DNA of 64,000 bases from assembly GCA_008711295.1 (NCBI GenBank), contig VUYV01000054.1, forward strand, positions 938,654 to 1,002,653, written 5' to 3'. This stretch comes from Anarhynchus alexandrinus (lineage: Eukaryota > Chordata > Aves > Charadriiformes > Charadriidae). The position numbers were made by a program, and so were the translations under genes. Below, piece after piece: positions 50,784 to 62,706 of the stretch (position 1 is its first letter; each line of letters begins with the position of its first letter). The notes under the pieces are model-generated. The model saw only the letters and a list, made by a program, of their open reading frames with translations, made no database searches and was not told where the DNA came from.

Positions 50784-53700
50784 GTACTGTTTATTTCTGA
50801 GCATCTGTTAATGGTCTTGTTAGTCTAGAGATACGCTGATGTATTGCACTTTGTGTTTGACGCAGAAGTGGCAGATTTGGCTCTGATTCTTTTGTACTAT
50901 CAGATACAAATGATTCTTTACAGGCTTTTTTTTTTTCCCCTGTTAGTCAGAAGTATAATTGCATAAAGGTTTTGTATTGAGCTGTGGAAAGTCTAAACTC
51001 ATCCTTCCCTTCAGCAAAACAAGCAGCTCTTAGCATTGCTGTATTTTGATATTCCTGTCTTCTGCTTCTGCCGCAAGCTTTGCACCCCTTTTCTCCTTTA
51101 AATCCTTTCTCTGCTGAATTTTCTTTTCCTGATTTTTTGAGAGGGAGAAAGGCAGACAGGATATCAAAAAAATTGAGGGTCGTTCCGCAAAATGCATTCC
51201 AAATGCAGAAACCCAGCCTGGCAGGACCAGAGCCCCGGCCACCAGCAGGCAGGGCGGAGATGCGGGCCAGCCCAGGGCACCGCGGATCCGGATGCGGCAC
51301 CAGCCAGTGTGGGGTCAGCCTGTGTCCACTGGGTGTGTACTGACGGTGAGGGACCAGGTCAGGCTGGTACCCCCGGGGCACAGCGCTGTGGGGCCAGTGT
51401 GGGACTGGCCATAACTCCACTGTGCAGTGCTGGTGAGGGTGGGCTGAGCTGTACCCCTGGCATGGGTGCAGGATCTGGCTGCAGCCTGGTGTGCGGTACT
51501 GGCCAGGCATCCCAGTGGTGGCAGACTGGAGCCTTTACACCCCCAAACATGCCCTCAGCAGCATAGTCTGCCCCACAGTCCAGCATGAGGGTCTCTATAC
51601 CTTGAAGGGGGCCACAAGCCCTCCCGGAGGGGTGTTACTCCCTTTCAGGTGCTATGGGGCCTGGAGACCCCCAGCAAGGTGGCCCAGGTCCCCAGAATGG
51701 CACTGGCCCCACAAAACTTCCTGCTCATCCGCCCCATGCAAATTGCATGGGCTCCTGCCCCCAGGAGCGCTCCTGAGGCTGCTTCCCAGTGGCTGTGCCA
51801 TGGGGAGGGTTGGGAAAGTACAAACTAAGACTCAGCCTGCTCCTATCTGGGAGAAAAAGCCCCCGGCTCATGGTGGATTTGAAAACAAGCGTTGAAAATG
51901 TGAGGAAAAATTATTGACACCTTCCCCCTCAATTTGCAGGAACATTTGACGGGGTGGAGGGGAAGGACATTTGAAAAAAAATGCAAAGGAAAAAAAAGTT
52001 CACGTTTTAACCACCTCTGTCCAGGATTCCTAAGAAAATCTCTCTCTCCCAGAAAGCTGCGGGACTCGCCGCAAGCAGCAGTGTCTTGTTTGCAGCCCGA
52101 GTCTGGCAGCGCAGAGCAGCCGGTGTCTGCCTGGGCAGGGCCTGAATGTTGGCCCTGGTCACACGCACCCTGCTCTAACGAAGCTATGAGGTTCCTTCGC
52201 TCTCACCCTCGTGCTGGAGTTGTTAAGGAAACATTTATGAGCACAAGCAAGCAGTGAGATAAGATATGTCCAGGACCGCTGACAGGGTGCTATGGCTGGA
52301 GCAAAGAGCAGTCAGTGCTGCGAGGCTGAGCAGCTACTGGAGCTCAGCCCTGCAGCACAACCTCTTGCTCTTTTCCAGGCTCTGTTCTGAGGAGCAGGAG
52401 AAGAATTTCCCACTTATGCAATCATTGCGCCCTGCAGCAGGCCAGGGCTCGTGCCCCTGAGCAAGCAAGACTGATTTACCTGCTCCCTCCTTCTTAAACT
52501 GGAAGGAAATCCAGAGAGATGCTGAGGCCAATACCAGCTGCATATCTAGGTGCTGCCATCAGGCAAGGATTGTCCCGAGCACGCTGGAAAGCAGAACAAA
52601 ATTAAGCATGCATCCTCGTAGGAGCTCGCCATGGAGCAAGGGAGTAGCTTGCTGTCAGCGTGGGCTGGTTGTGGTGAAGCTCCTGGCTCATCCCCTAATC
52701 TCAGCCCACGGTCCTGCTCCTAGCCCTTCGCTTCCTCCCTTCCCTCTGCGTCACGGGCAGCTGCTTGGTGGGGTGGCCTGGCACGGCCCCACTGTTCCTG
52801 TAGCTGGGTGATGAGGTGGGGAGATGGCAAGAGCCGCAGGAAAGGATTAGTAAGTGTGTAAGAACTGGACAGTGGTAGCTGGGCAAGTCAGCTCAGGGAG
52901 AAGCGACATATTTACAGCACGGTGATGCCTTTCTATCACAATATTTTAACTGTAAACAATCAGTAGGAAAACAGCAGCTTCTCCCCCTTTGCCAGCCTTC
53001 CCTCCGGGGTGATGACCTTCTCAGCAAGAAAATAGTGCTGTTGAACGTGAAAAATTACTTCTTTGACTTTGTTGTACTTGTGTAGCCACAGAAATGTGAG
53101 GAGTGGAAAGTCAGCACTGGAGTCACTAGCTGTGACCTGCATTTGTGTTACCGAGTAATGCTGAACGAGCTTATTGCGGGTGAGGAGGCTGCAGAGGGAG
53201 TTGTAACATATTATCTTCATCTTGTTCTTGAATTGTTTCTTTCAGTGCCAAAGACATGAAGCATCGTCTGGGCTTCTTGCTGCAGAAGTCAGACTCCTGT
53301 GACTACAGCTCTTCCCAGGGCAAGAAGGAGAAAATATCTTCAAGCCAGAGGTAAGAGCAGATGCTGCCACGTGGTTAAGCCCAGACTGCCTGCAACATGC
53401 TGTTTACTCCTCCACTGAGCAAAACTTCATTAGCGTTTCTGGTGCTGCCTCCCAGTACCTCCTGAACACCTGTGTGTTTGAATCTAGTGTGGCAGTAGTC
53501 CTCAGGTATGGATAGTACCTTTCCATGAAGAAGGTTGTACTAGAGGTCCCTTTCTGCCAACATTTCTGTGATTCAGTATGCGTGTGCACATGGAAGGACT
53601 TGTGCAGTCTTCTGCACAGGGGAATCATAGAATTGCTGACGTTGGAAGGGACCTTTAAGATCATCAAGTCCAACCATCAACCTAACACTGCCAAAACCAC

Positions 53701-56184
53701 CACTAAACCATGTCCCTGAGCACCACATCTACCCGTCTTTTAAATAACGCCGTCACAAGACTCAGTGCGACTTGACACATTGCAGTATCAGCAGCACTGG
53801 CTCTTTGAGTTGGATTTGTGCAATGGTCCACACAACTGCACAGAGGTATTGGCAAAGAAAACAGAGAGGGCAGCCTGTCGGAGTATCACTGCTCTCGCTG
53901 AGGTGCAAGTAGTTTATATCCTTTCCAAGAAGGACTTCAAAGGCCAGGATATGCTCCTGGAATAGATGAGCACTAGGATGTCCTGATATAGTAGGGGGAA
54001 TGAACTCAGGATGTGCCAATGTGGTTTCTAGTTCTCACGTTCCTCTCTCTTCCATATAGCTACCGTTCCCCTGAAAAGTTAAAGAAATCAGCCCTTCAGA
54101 GTTTACTGATGTGACCTGTAAGAGTGATCCCAGGTCCATGCCCCTGTGAGAGATGCAGCCAGTTACAAAATAAACACAAAGTTCCCAATAATTTTTCCAG
54201 GAAAATTAATTTCCAGCCCATGGCTGGTGAAGGGAACTGCAAACTGGAATTTCTGTAGATTAGATCTGGGGTCCCCAGGCGTCTCTGTAAGCCAAGCAGA
54301 CATTTTCTTCTTGGTCTCTTGTGTATGCTTTTACAACAATCAGGGAAAGTGATTTTCTAATGGTACTTAGCAAAAAACCAAATTTGTCCTTTCTGTATTC
54401 CCATTAAATCTTCCCTATGTTTCTCCCTTTATCTCCTTTTAGGATTAGCCAAGAGGAAGTCAGAAAGTGGGCAGACTCTTTGGAAAACCTGATCCATCAT
54501 GACAGTAAGTAAAGAGGTCCCTTCTGCTGGAGATGTTGAGGGTGCTGCCTCTGGAGTGTGTGTGCTGAGCAGTCCCTGAAGGGGGCAGGAGACATTATGT
54601 TGTGTCTCAGCAGCACACAGCAGCTCCTTTGGTCACACAGGCCTCTGGGAGGGGTGGTGAAGGGTGCTCTTGGTCAGATCCAAGGGACAATCCCAAGGTA
54701 TCGTGAGTGGGGCTTTGGCCTACGGCTGAGTTGTCCCTTTTGTGAGAGCAACCGTTTTAGCCCCTGTACAAGGAGGGGACGATACTGCAGCACACAATTA
54801 ACAGCGGGTTAAACAAGAGCCAAAAAGTGGAGAAACTGCAGCTGAGGCCATGGGAGACTTTGTCTTCCTGTCGGTTCCAGGCTACACTCACGTCCTTGAG
54901 GTTTCCATCGCGCCGTTCCCATGGCTTGAGACTCTGCGGCGTGTGTTGGCTGTCTCCTCAGGGCCTCCTGGGAACACGCAAGCTGCTTGTGTTCTCCTGG
55001 CTGAGCCACTGAATGTCACAGTGGGGGAGCAGGCAGCTGAGGACCCACATGTGACATTCCTGTGGGGCCTGTCTGAATTCCAGCCTCCCTCAGCATGCAT
55101 TAGCGACTGCCATGGAGGCAGCAGCTGTCCCCAGGGGAGCAGAATTGCTGTTTGCTGGGGTTCATGGGTATGATTATCTGGGACCCAACACTCTTACCTG
55201 ATCTGGTTTTCTTCTAAACAATCTGTAGGAGGATTGGCTGCTTTTCGTGCTTTTCTCAAATCTGAGTACAGTGAGGAAAACATCGAGTTCTGGGTCAGTT
55301 GTGAGGACTACAAGAAAACCAAGTCGCCAGCCAAGCTCAGCCCCAAGGCCAGAAAGATCTATGATGAGTTCATCTCCGTGCAGGCAACAAAAGAGGTATG
55401 TGAGCAGAACATTTCTTGAGCAAAGGTATCACCCTAAATCCTGAACGAGGCCAGCAGCACAGGGAAGCAGAGATCTGATAGTTTCACAAGAGTTGAAGGA
55501 TGCCATTTCTCTGTTAGTTAGCAAGCAAGCAGTGTCATTTTTATTGCTTTCATATTAAACTTGGATAGAGAGAAGGTGGGTTTAGTTACAACCACGTGGC
55601 CGTCCCATGTGCAGACTCAAACGGGAGAAGCCCAAGAGGACTATGATTCCCAGTGTTCCAGCTGCTCCCATGCAATTTTTTTAGTTTCCTGGCTGGCTGT
55701 ATCCCAGAGGGATATGTGTCAGTCTCCCCTGACAGTTCGTCTGGCAGCAGAGATGCATTGGTATCCAGCTGCGCAGATTCTGCCAAGGCTACAGGGTGTC
55801 CAACGGCTGTTTCAGACCACTGCCCATCAAGGACAGCTTAAACACTTGGTGAAGAGGCACTTGGATTTTCCTTTACCTATGCTAGCCACTTCTGGGACAG
55901 ATTCTACTTACAGCTGTCCCTTTGGCCCACAGGTGAACCTGGATTCATGCACACGGGAGAAGACGAGCCAGAATATGCTGGAGCCTACACTGTCCTGCTT
56001 TGATGAGGCTCAGAGAAAAATATTCACCCTCATGGAAAAGGATTCTTACCGCCGTTTCCTCAAGTCCCCCTACTACCTGGACTTGGTCAGCCCACCCGGT
56101 GCTGGCTGCGGGCCTGAAAACTGCAAAAGAAGCCACACTCACACCTTAGACTGCAACTCCAATATCATCTCTCAGTGTGCCTGA
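50740..56184 (+). CDS. RGS4: RGS4, regulator of G-protein signaling 4 (complete, five coding exons)
   Basis: RGS4 is a GTPase-activating protein for Gi/o and Gq alpha subunits, prominent in brain, heart and smooth muscle. Exons 50740-50783, 53246-53350, 54443-54504, 55229-55395 and 55933-56184 join in frame (44+105+62+167+252 = 630 nt; 209 codons plus TGA; human RGS4 has 205). All introns are GT-AG (2,462, 1,092, 724 and 537 bp). The N-terminus [12 protein letters not shown] keeps Cys2, the residue that makes RGS4 an oxygen-sensitive N-degron substrate, and the palmitoylation-type Cys12. An amphipathic helix (about residues 16-30) follows. The RGS domain is about 62-178, with Glu87-Asn88, Asn128, Leu159, Asp163, Ser164 and Arg167 at the known G-alpha contacts, and Cys95 and Cys148 retained. 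Residue 71, Cys in human, is Arg here. The C-terminal tail is diverged and four residues longer, but still ends in QCA. Confidence 0.97.
53246..53350 (+). CDS. RGS4: RGS4 coding exon 2
   Basis: Acceptor ttgtttctttcag, donor CAGAG|gtaaga. Encodes [18 protein letters not shown] and a polar linker with SSSQGKKEK; the amphipathic membrane-binding helix is conserved. Confidence 0.95.
53623..53748 (-). mobile_element. CR1 LINE 3' end in RGS4 intron 2
   Basis: Reads AATCATAGAATTGCTGACG then TTGGAAGGGACCTTTAAGAT, the reverse complement of the CR1 3' tail, with one octamer (catagaat, 53626-53633). About 125 bp survive, antisense to RGS4. Its tail resembles the copy at 28934-29201. Confidence 0.92.
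54443..54504 (+). CDS. RGS4: RGS4 coding exon 3
   Basis: 62 bp; acceptor ctccttttag, donor GACA|gtaagt. Encodes [20 protein letters not shown], the first helix of the RGS fold. Confidence 0.95.
55229..55395 (+). CDS. RGS4: RGS4 coding exon 4
   Basis: 167 bp; acceptor aaacaatctgtag, donor AAAGAG|gtatgt. Encodes [20 protein letters not shown] onward, the RGS core. The codon spanning the junction is AGA (Arg71). Confidence 0.96.
55933..56184 (+). CDS. RGS4: RGS4 coding exon 5 (terminal)
   Basis: Acceptor tttggcccacag; begins [18 protein letters not shown] and continues through [19 protein letters not shown] to the tail ending SQCA-TGA. Confidence 0.96.
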   Translation: MNLDSCTREKTSQNMLEPTLSCFDEAQRKIFTLMEKDSYRRFLKSPYYLDLVSPPGAGCGPENCKRSHTHTLDCNSNIISQCA

Positions 56185-57870
56185 ACCTGCAGCAAGGCAG
56201 GAACAGGCTGGGCTCTTGCAAGAATATACGGCAGCAAAAGCATTCATTGGCATGAAGCAACAGAGCTGTCTCCAATAGCTGTCTAATGTCCCAGTTGTAT
56301 CCCATGTCATGCAACAGCCAGCATTTGTAACCCAAGCCAGGCTCAGTTTGTGTAGCAAACCCTCCTCTGATTCCATCAGCGTAGGAGCCCTGGAGTCTGT
56401 GTCTGACATGAAAGCTGGGTGCGATCATTGCGTGCCCACTGTGTTCCTGGTGAGCCCTGCAAGCCCAGGAGAGCGGTGGGACAGCACGTCCTCAGACCCA
56501 GCACTACCCACCGAGGGACCAGACTTGCAGTGTTGCAGTGTGACACCTAGCAAGGAGCAGGGGAAAGAGGAGCCAAGGGAAGCCTCAGGGACTGTGATCT
56601 CCCCTTTCTAATCAGCAAAAGCTTAGAAGAAAAGGACTTGCTCTGGTCCATAGCTGTTCATATAGCTCCCAAACGTCTAGGCTTTCAGCAGGATTTGCTC
56701 AGAACTCAGGCTGTGCTGTATTACAGTAATCAGACATAGGAAGAGCTCCGGCTCTTTCTTGAAGGGAGGCCAAACCTTTTCGGACAAATAACCTCCTTCA
56801 ATCGCCACAGCTACCATCGCAGGGAAGCTCTCCCCTCTGGCTGCTTCTCCTTCTGTAGCATCTAGTTTGTGCTGGCCAAGGATCTTTCCTAGGGCTGTAC
56901 AGAGCTATTATTTTGGGGGAGGTTCATTATTTCATATATTATTAATTGTGTCCTTCATGCTCCCAGGTTTAATACCGTAGCTGAGCAGAACAGAAACGTG
57001 TTCCTTCTTTCCCAGACTTGGCAGTTGTATGTTACTAACTCTGGGAGTGCCACCTGCATTCAGGTTTGCCTGCCCTGGCTCGTACGGCGCAGTTTGTGAT
57101 GGAATAGGGCCACTACCACAACAGCTGGGGAGGAAAAACCCTGCCTGGAAGTACTTGAAAATGTATTTTCTTTTCAGTGTTATTTATATGAGTTTATAAT
57201 TTAGTAGTACCATGACTCCCTTTTTTTCCTGAAGATGGTAAGAGGAATGTGTTGGTCTCATTACTGCTCCTGGGCTTTGCCAGAAGGTAGCTTACTTTTT
57301 AATTGCTGAGGTTAGACATGGCCTTCGCTGGAGGCTTTGGGACTGACACTGACCTGCAGTTGGAGGCACAAGGAATAGATGCAGGGCTTGCTGTCTTGGG
57401 CTGCAGTACTGGGTATCGCCGGCCAGCAGCGGGGACCTCCTGCTCTGAGCAGTCCCGGGGCTGTCGGTGACACTTTCCCCCAACCCTTGGTCTCTCCTTA
57501 GTTGGATATTGCTGCTCTGACAACCGCGTATTCCTCACTCTGCATCCCAGTCCAGACAACAGTTCTCACACCGGGGTTTTGACATGGCAGGAGGAGGCCG
57601 TGGTTCTCCAGTAGGCACGTCCAGGCCCACAGAGAAACATCTCTTTTGACATTTGCTTTATTTCATATTTATTAGATTGTATTGACACATACCACCCCTG
57701 CATGTTCAGCTAAGAGACGGAGAGGCTTGCTAAAGCTCTGAACATAGCCAAGCATGTGGCTATCTTTTATTTTCCCCTGGTACTGGGAACTCTTGATAAC
57801 TATTGCAAAAACTGTATTGATATTTAAGTAACGATGAATACATTCTAAATAAAAATGTTTGCATTAGTCC
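56185..57870 (+). other. RGS4: RGS4 3' UTR (inferred)
   Basis: Sequence from the RGS4 stop codon to the first canonical poly(A) signal. The length of about 1.7 kb is reasonable for this gene. Open frames within it match nothing and are taken as chance. Confidence 0.6.
57848..57853 (+). terminator. RGS4: RGS4 poly(A) signal (AATAAA)
   Basis: AATAAA in the context tctaaataaaaatg; cleavage would be expected near 57865-57880. Confidence 0.65.
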
Positions 57871-59539
57871 CTTCTAAAATGCCATTGTGTGAACCAAAGA
57901 AAATGCATGGAGATGCAACTCATTGGCCAAGGTTACTCTAAAAAGTCATTTTACAAATGGCTTCACTCGGAGGTGGTTTTATATTATGGAAGGATGAAAC
58001 AGCCATTATATCCTTCAGGTACCCTTGGCACCATGAGCCTGGGGGATGCTGGGCTTTTTGGGGTCCATGCTGTGCCTGACAGCGAGCTCAGCACTCATCC
58101 TTGCCGAGGGGCCGGGGTGAGCATGAGTCCGCCTTGACAGCCTCAGAGCGGGGAATGTGAAGGAGAACCTCCTCACTGCAAATATTTTCCCACCCACAGC
58201 TCCAGAGGGGAATGTGTTTTAGCTCAGAGCTCAACCTGTCCCTGGGCCCAAACTCTGCGAGGGGGGAGCTGCCGCCCAAAGGCGGCGTGGTTGCGGACGA
58301 GCAGGGCTGGCACTTGCTCAGCCCCTGCTCCTGCAGCCACCACGGTGGCTACTAACCTGTGAGCCGACTCTGTGAGCCAAAGCCCACAGCAGCACCTGGG
58401 CAGCGGGGCTGGGGGTGCCTGTGCCCCACCAGCGCCATGGAGTTCCCTCCGGACCAGCCTCCTGGGGTGATATTATTAACCCCTTTTCAGTTTCCTGAGA
58501 CACTACCACAACTGTTGCAGCAGAAAGAAGCTCTCGGAGGCCTTCGGTCTTGTCGGGGCTTTTGGGCACAAGTTTTGGGAGTGCCCTGTAGAGGATAAGG
58601 AAACGCTGCACTGTCAGTGCAAAGAGACAAAATGAATAGTCCATTGAGATAGTAGCAGAAATACATGTTTATGTGTGGATTACTGAGTGGTACAAGAATA
58701 TGGGTTAACACAACCAGTTCCTCACCGCACACCAGCGCCCCGCATCTTCCCCAAGTTCAGATCTGTAGTGGAAATCACACAGAGAACACCAGACTGAAAA
58801 CCAGCTGCTCATGGGTGTGAGGAGCCCATCCCTCCTCCTGACTTTGCTTCGGCCCTTGGCCACAGCACTCGGCACCCTCCAGGGAGTGACCAAGGACTGT
58901 GGTGAGCCCTGGGACACCTTCAGCACCCTGTGGGCAGCTCCTGCCGCTGCCTTGCTGGCTTTGGCAGTCCCCAAGGCTGGGACCAGGCAGCACCAGCAGA
59001 GCCTTGCCTTGGCGTGCTGGGAGAGAGCTGGGTGATTCACGCCATGGCCGGTGAGGTGCGAGGGTCCAGGTCACTGAAGTAACCAGAAAACACACAGCAA
59101 ACAATCCCCCAGCGTTAATCCAAGGGGTGCAGCTGCAGGGAGCCCTCCTCCGCATGTCCCCATGGTGGGGAGCAGGCACCGGGAAGGCATGGAGGCAGCG
59201 CCTGGTGCCCGGGGACCCCCAGCTGCAGCGTGGGGTTGCCTTGCCCCACGGCAGGGGTTGGGGTCCCTCAGCATGAGACCTGCCTCCTGCACTGGCTCGG
59301 GTGCCTGGACATGTCGGGGTTGCAGGCACTCAGCAACCATGGGCACAGGGTGATTTCAGAGGATGTTTTGGAAGATGCACCTTCACGTTCACTTGGGTGG
59401 ATGGCCAAGGTTTCCCTCAACGGGGTCTGGGACGGCGCTAAACCCACACACGCTCATCTCTGTGACGGACCCCAAGCACAACATCCAGAAACTCTGCTTT
59501 TTGACTCTCAGACTTACTGGGGATCCAGATGCCCACGTT

Positions 59540-59600
59540 AGGAGTATGTATGTATGTATGTATGTATGTTAGGGGTGTGTGTGTATATGTATATATGACT
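59540..59600. repeat. TATG/GTGTAT microsatellite
   Basis: Five tandem GTAT(G) units followed by TGTGTGTGTATATGTATATATG; the long open frames through it are repeat artefacts. Confidence 0.85.
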
Positions 59601-60893
59601 ATAGGGATACAGAAGTACCATGTTGTGTGTATAGTGCTCATACATATGCCAAATTTCATGAGAGCAAGAGCGATAAAATACATGAAGTATTTCTACCAGA
59701 AATATGCTGGTTGGTATCAGCCCGACAGTGAATACCTCTGGGCCTGTGGAAAGCTCGGCTGTGGGGTGGGTACAGGCATTGCCGCATTTCTGGGGTGAGC
59801 CTGCCTGAGTAATTAGCCAAACGACCCTTCTACACAAACACAACTTCCCGAGAGCTCCAAAACGCTTCAGGGGCCACGTTTTATGGCCACCCGGTAGCTC
59901 ACTGGTACCTGTTCAATCATCCCTAAAATAGGCTTCCAGCATTTGAGCAGAAATCGAGCTGGGGAGGGATTTCCAATAGAGCTGTTTCACCTCTCCTGAA
60001 TCCAGCCTCCACCCTTCTCTTCGGCACGTACATACCCAGACACCTTCTCCCTGCCCCGCACGGCCCTGTGGCAGCTAAGTGACATCTCGGGTTTTGATGG
60101 CGCGTGGCAAGCCAGCCCCCAGCAGCATCCCGGCGTTGGCGTTTAAGTGTGAATTGTGTGAGGGCATCCGGAAATAGCTGCCAAAGGATTAAGTAAAAAT
60201 GAAAGATCTGGGTCTTTCTGCAGGGCGGCCTGTTTGGTTTTGCGTTTCCATGAGTCACACCGTGAACGGGGAGCTTGGACGTGCTGAACCCAGTTATCTT
60301 GACACCAGTTCATGGCGACGTTGGGAGGGTGCAGGGAGCAGGTGTGGGCAGAGGCGGTGGCAGCACCCTGCGGCAGAAGGGCTGGCCAAGCCCCCGCTCC
60401 CGCGCCCCGGCCCCGCTCCTGCCTCCCCCTTGTCGCCCACCAGCTCTGGGCAGCGGGCGCTGCCGGGGGGGGATCCTGTGACCTTTCAACGGGACCCTCC
60501 TGCTGCTCAGGGGCTCCTTCGCGGCTCTTTGGGGCTGCCCAAGCCGCCTCCCCATGCTCGCCCCGGAGGAATGCCCCACGAGCATCACCCACTGCCGCTC
60601 CAGCACCGACTTTCCCAGGCCATTGGCTCCAGAGGGGAAAAAAAAACCAGTCACGTTTGCGATGGCCTCCATCCTTCCCCTGTCTCCCCATCCCCGCCTG
60701 GAAAACGCAGCCCACTTCCTGCAGTTCGGGATGTATTATTTCTTCATCGCCATAGTGACAATGTGTAAATATTTGGGGCTGGTGGGGTTTTGATCAGATT
60801 TTGAAAGTCTTGCAGAGGCTGGCAACCCCCTTGTTTATGTTATGGCGTTTGGCGTGGAGTCTCATGACTTGCAGTTGAGGTTGAGCAGCCGTT

Positions 60894-60927
60894 GTGGGGG
60901 GGAGGGGGGGGACGGAGGGGGTGGCTG
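60894..60927. repeat. G-rich tract with G-quadruplex potential
   Basis: Runs of seven and eight G separated by A, followed by GG, GGGGG and GG blocks on the plus strand. It lies between RGS4 and the candidate RGS5 poly(A) signal. Confidence 0.7.
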
Positions 60928-61353
60928 GTGTGAGCGGCTGCCTTCTGGGAGCACGGTCGCTTCTTATTTTGCCCGCATCTGTCGGGTTGCCGGCTGGGCA
61001 CGTCGATGCCCACGGCGTGCTCGTTGCAAGCCACGGCCCTGTGGATGCTGAAACCAGGAAGCCATTGTGGGCGTGAAACCTCCAGGAGCCGGGGGGGGCG
61101 GGGGTCATGGCATTCGCCTCAAGGCTGAAATGGCACCCCAGCCGCCTTTCACGCACGCCCTTGCCCCGTCCTCAGATGTGATTTCTTCTGGTAGTGGACA
61201 GTGGGCTGGCTTGGAATCGTTTGGAAAGAGCTGGTCGTTTTTAGAGACAGCCTTATGGAAACATGTGTCCTGGGCAGACGGGAGGAGACAGGAGAGAGAG
61301 ATGCAGGCTACACAAACTCAGCGGAGTTTGCCGTCTGTTCAAGAAGACAGGGG

Positions 61354-61359
61354 TTTATT
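61354..61359 (-). terminator. RGS5: candidate RGS5 poly(A) signal (AATAAA)
   Basis: Plus strand tttatt gives AATAAA on the RGS5 strand, 1.2 kb past the RGS5 stop codon. Human RGS5 has a much longer 3' UTR, so a more distal site could also be used. Confidence 0.4.
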
Positions 61360-62544
61360 TTTCATATTTCCAATGATGGTTTTGTGTTTGGGTTTTGGGT
61401 TGCTTGTTTTTTGGTTTTTGTTGTGGTTTTTTTTTTTAATTGGATCCGAACAGTTGCAATTAGCAGCATTTTTTCCCCCAGCGTGATTTTCCTTCCCTCC
61501 TCTAATCGATGCCCCTCGACTGGGTTTGTGCAGAAGTATCGCTTCGGCGTGCCTGCTGCGGAGAGAAGCAACTGGAGCAAGAAACCACTGCAGCAACACC
61601 CCCGGAGCTGCAATCCAAGCACGCCACCAGCCACCAGCATTGCTCAGGGCCGCGCGTTAGGCGCTGGGGACACGGGCACAGGCTGCGGGCTGTGAGCTCA
61701 GGGCGTCATGCAAGTGGTCGGAGCGAGCGGGAGGGCTGGGTGGCTAAACAGTCCCCGTGTTTTGAACAAACAGATCTCGTTTTATCCTCTTTACTGACTT
61801 TAGTGTGAAGCAAACGGGCTGTCTCACAGGTCGCTCCAAGCGGAGTCGCTGGGGAAGCGGTGCTGCAGGCTCGCTCTGCCCACCCCTCGTGCCTCACTGC
61901 TGTCCCTGCCGTACCACCGTCCCCGCTGTACAGCCGTCACTGTGCCTGCTGGTGGGCTGCTTTCTGAAGGCAAGGTGATGACAGTCGCGTGGTGGACGTG
62001 ACCCACCCCGCACCCCGGGGCTGCAGGCGCGCTGGACTTAGCCAGGGATGGGAGCCCCCGTAGGGTACCCTCTGCAGCCTCAGCAACACCCTGAGGGGGG
62101 GGTGGGAGGTGGGAGCGAGCCTGGGCCAAACCAGTGATATGGGCAAAACTGGGAGAAAAATTGTCATAGCCTAAGAAATCTCAAGAAGGCAGAGCCGGCA
62201 CCTCAGAGCCTCCGACTAAAGCCGAGCCACCACAGCTGCCCGGGTGGCTCCCGGTCACTGCAGGGCTGGGGCTGCTCCACCGCCCTTCTGGGTCCCAAAC
62301 CCAGAGGGGATCACCAGGGGTTTCTGCTAATTGGTCTTTTGTGGGAGAGGAAAGAGACTGTAAGAGAGGAAACATTGTGCCATCTGACAGTCCAAAGCAC
62401 AGGGAGAGATGTTTAGCAACACCCCTGGGTGCTCTTTTAGGGTGGTACCAAGAAAGCAAAGCGGCTGCAGGAGAAGGGGCAGGTGTTTAGACAGAAGCAG
62501 TGGGACCGCCCGTGGGGAACGCCTCGCACAGCCCTGCTGCATTG

Positions 62545-62706
62545 CTACTTGATTAACTCCTGATAAAACTCCGACCGCACAAATCTGGGCAGGGAGTCTT
62601 TCTCCATCAGGGCAAAGATCCTCTTCTGGGCCATGTCAAAGCTGCTTGGTGATGGCTCCACCAGGTTCTTCATGGTCACAGCCTTGGTGAAGTGGTCGAT
62701 GTTCAC
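62545..62706 (-). CDS. RGS5: RGS5 coding exon 5 (terminal)
   Basis: Acceptor cattcccatcacag; 53 codons from [10 protein letters not shown] to QELIK, then TAG. Confidence 0.95.
   Translation of the reverse strand: MNIDHFTKAVTMKNLVEPSPSSFDMAQKRIFALMEKDSLPRFVRSEFYQELIK

Larger units (their letters stand above)
57880..61350. other. RGS4-RGS5 convergent intergenic region, GC-rich, no gene found
   Basis: No recognisable exon. Many GC-rich chance open frames occur on both strands near 58.8-59.3 kb and 60.1-60.8 kb. It includes a TATG microsatellite and a G-rich tract, listed separately. If RGS5 uses a distal poly(A) site, part of this is RGS5 3' UTR. Confidence 0.5.

Noticed and set aside
55561..55932. 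5' part of the long open frame joined to RGS4 exon 5
   Set aside because: This is intron 4 read through in frame; the acceptor at 55931-55932 and homology show that coding begins at 55933.
59529..59843. Open frames through the TATG microsatellite
   Set aside because: Repeat translation only (Tyr/Val/Cys/Met runs).
60143..60768. Overlapping 190-codon frames on both strands
   Set aside because: Low stop-codon frequency from high GC explains them; products are compositionally biased and unrecognised.
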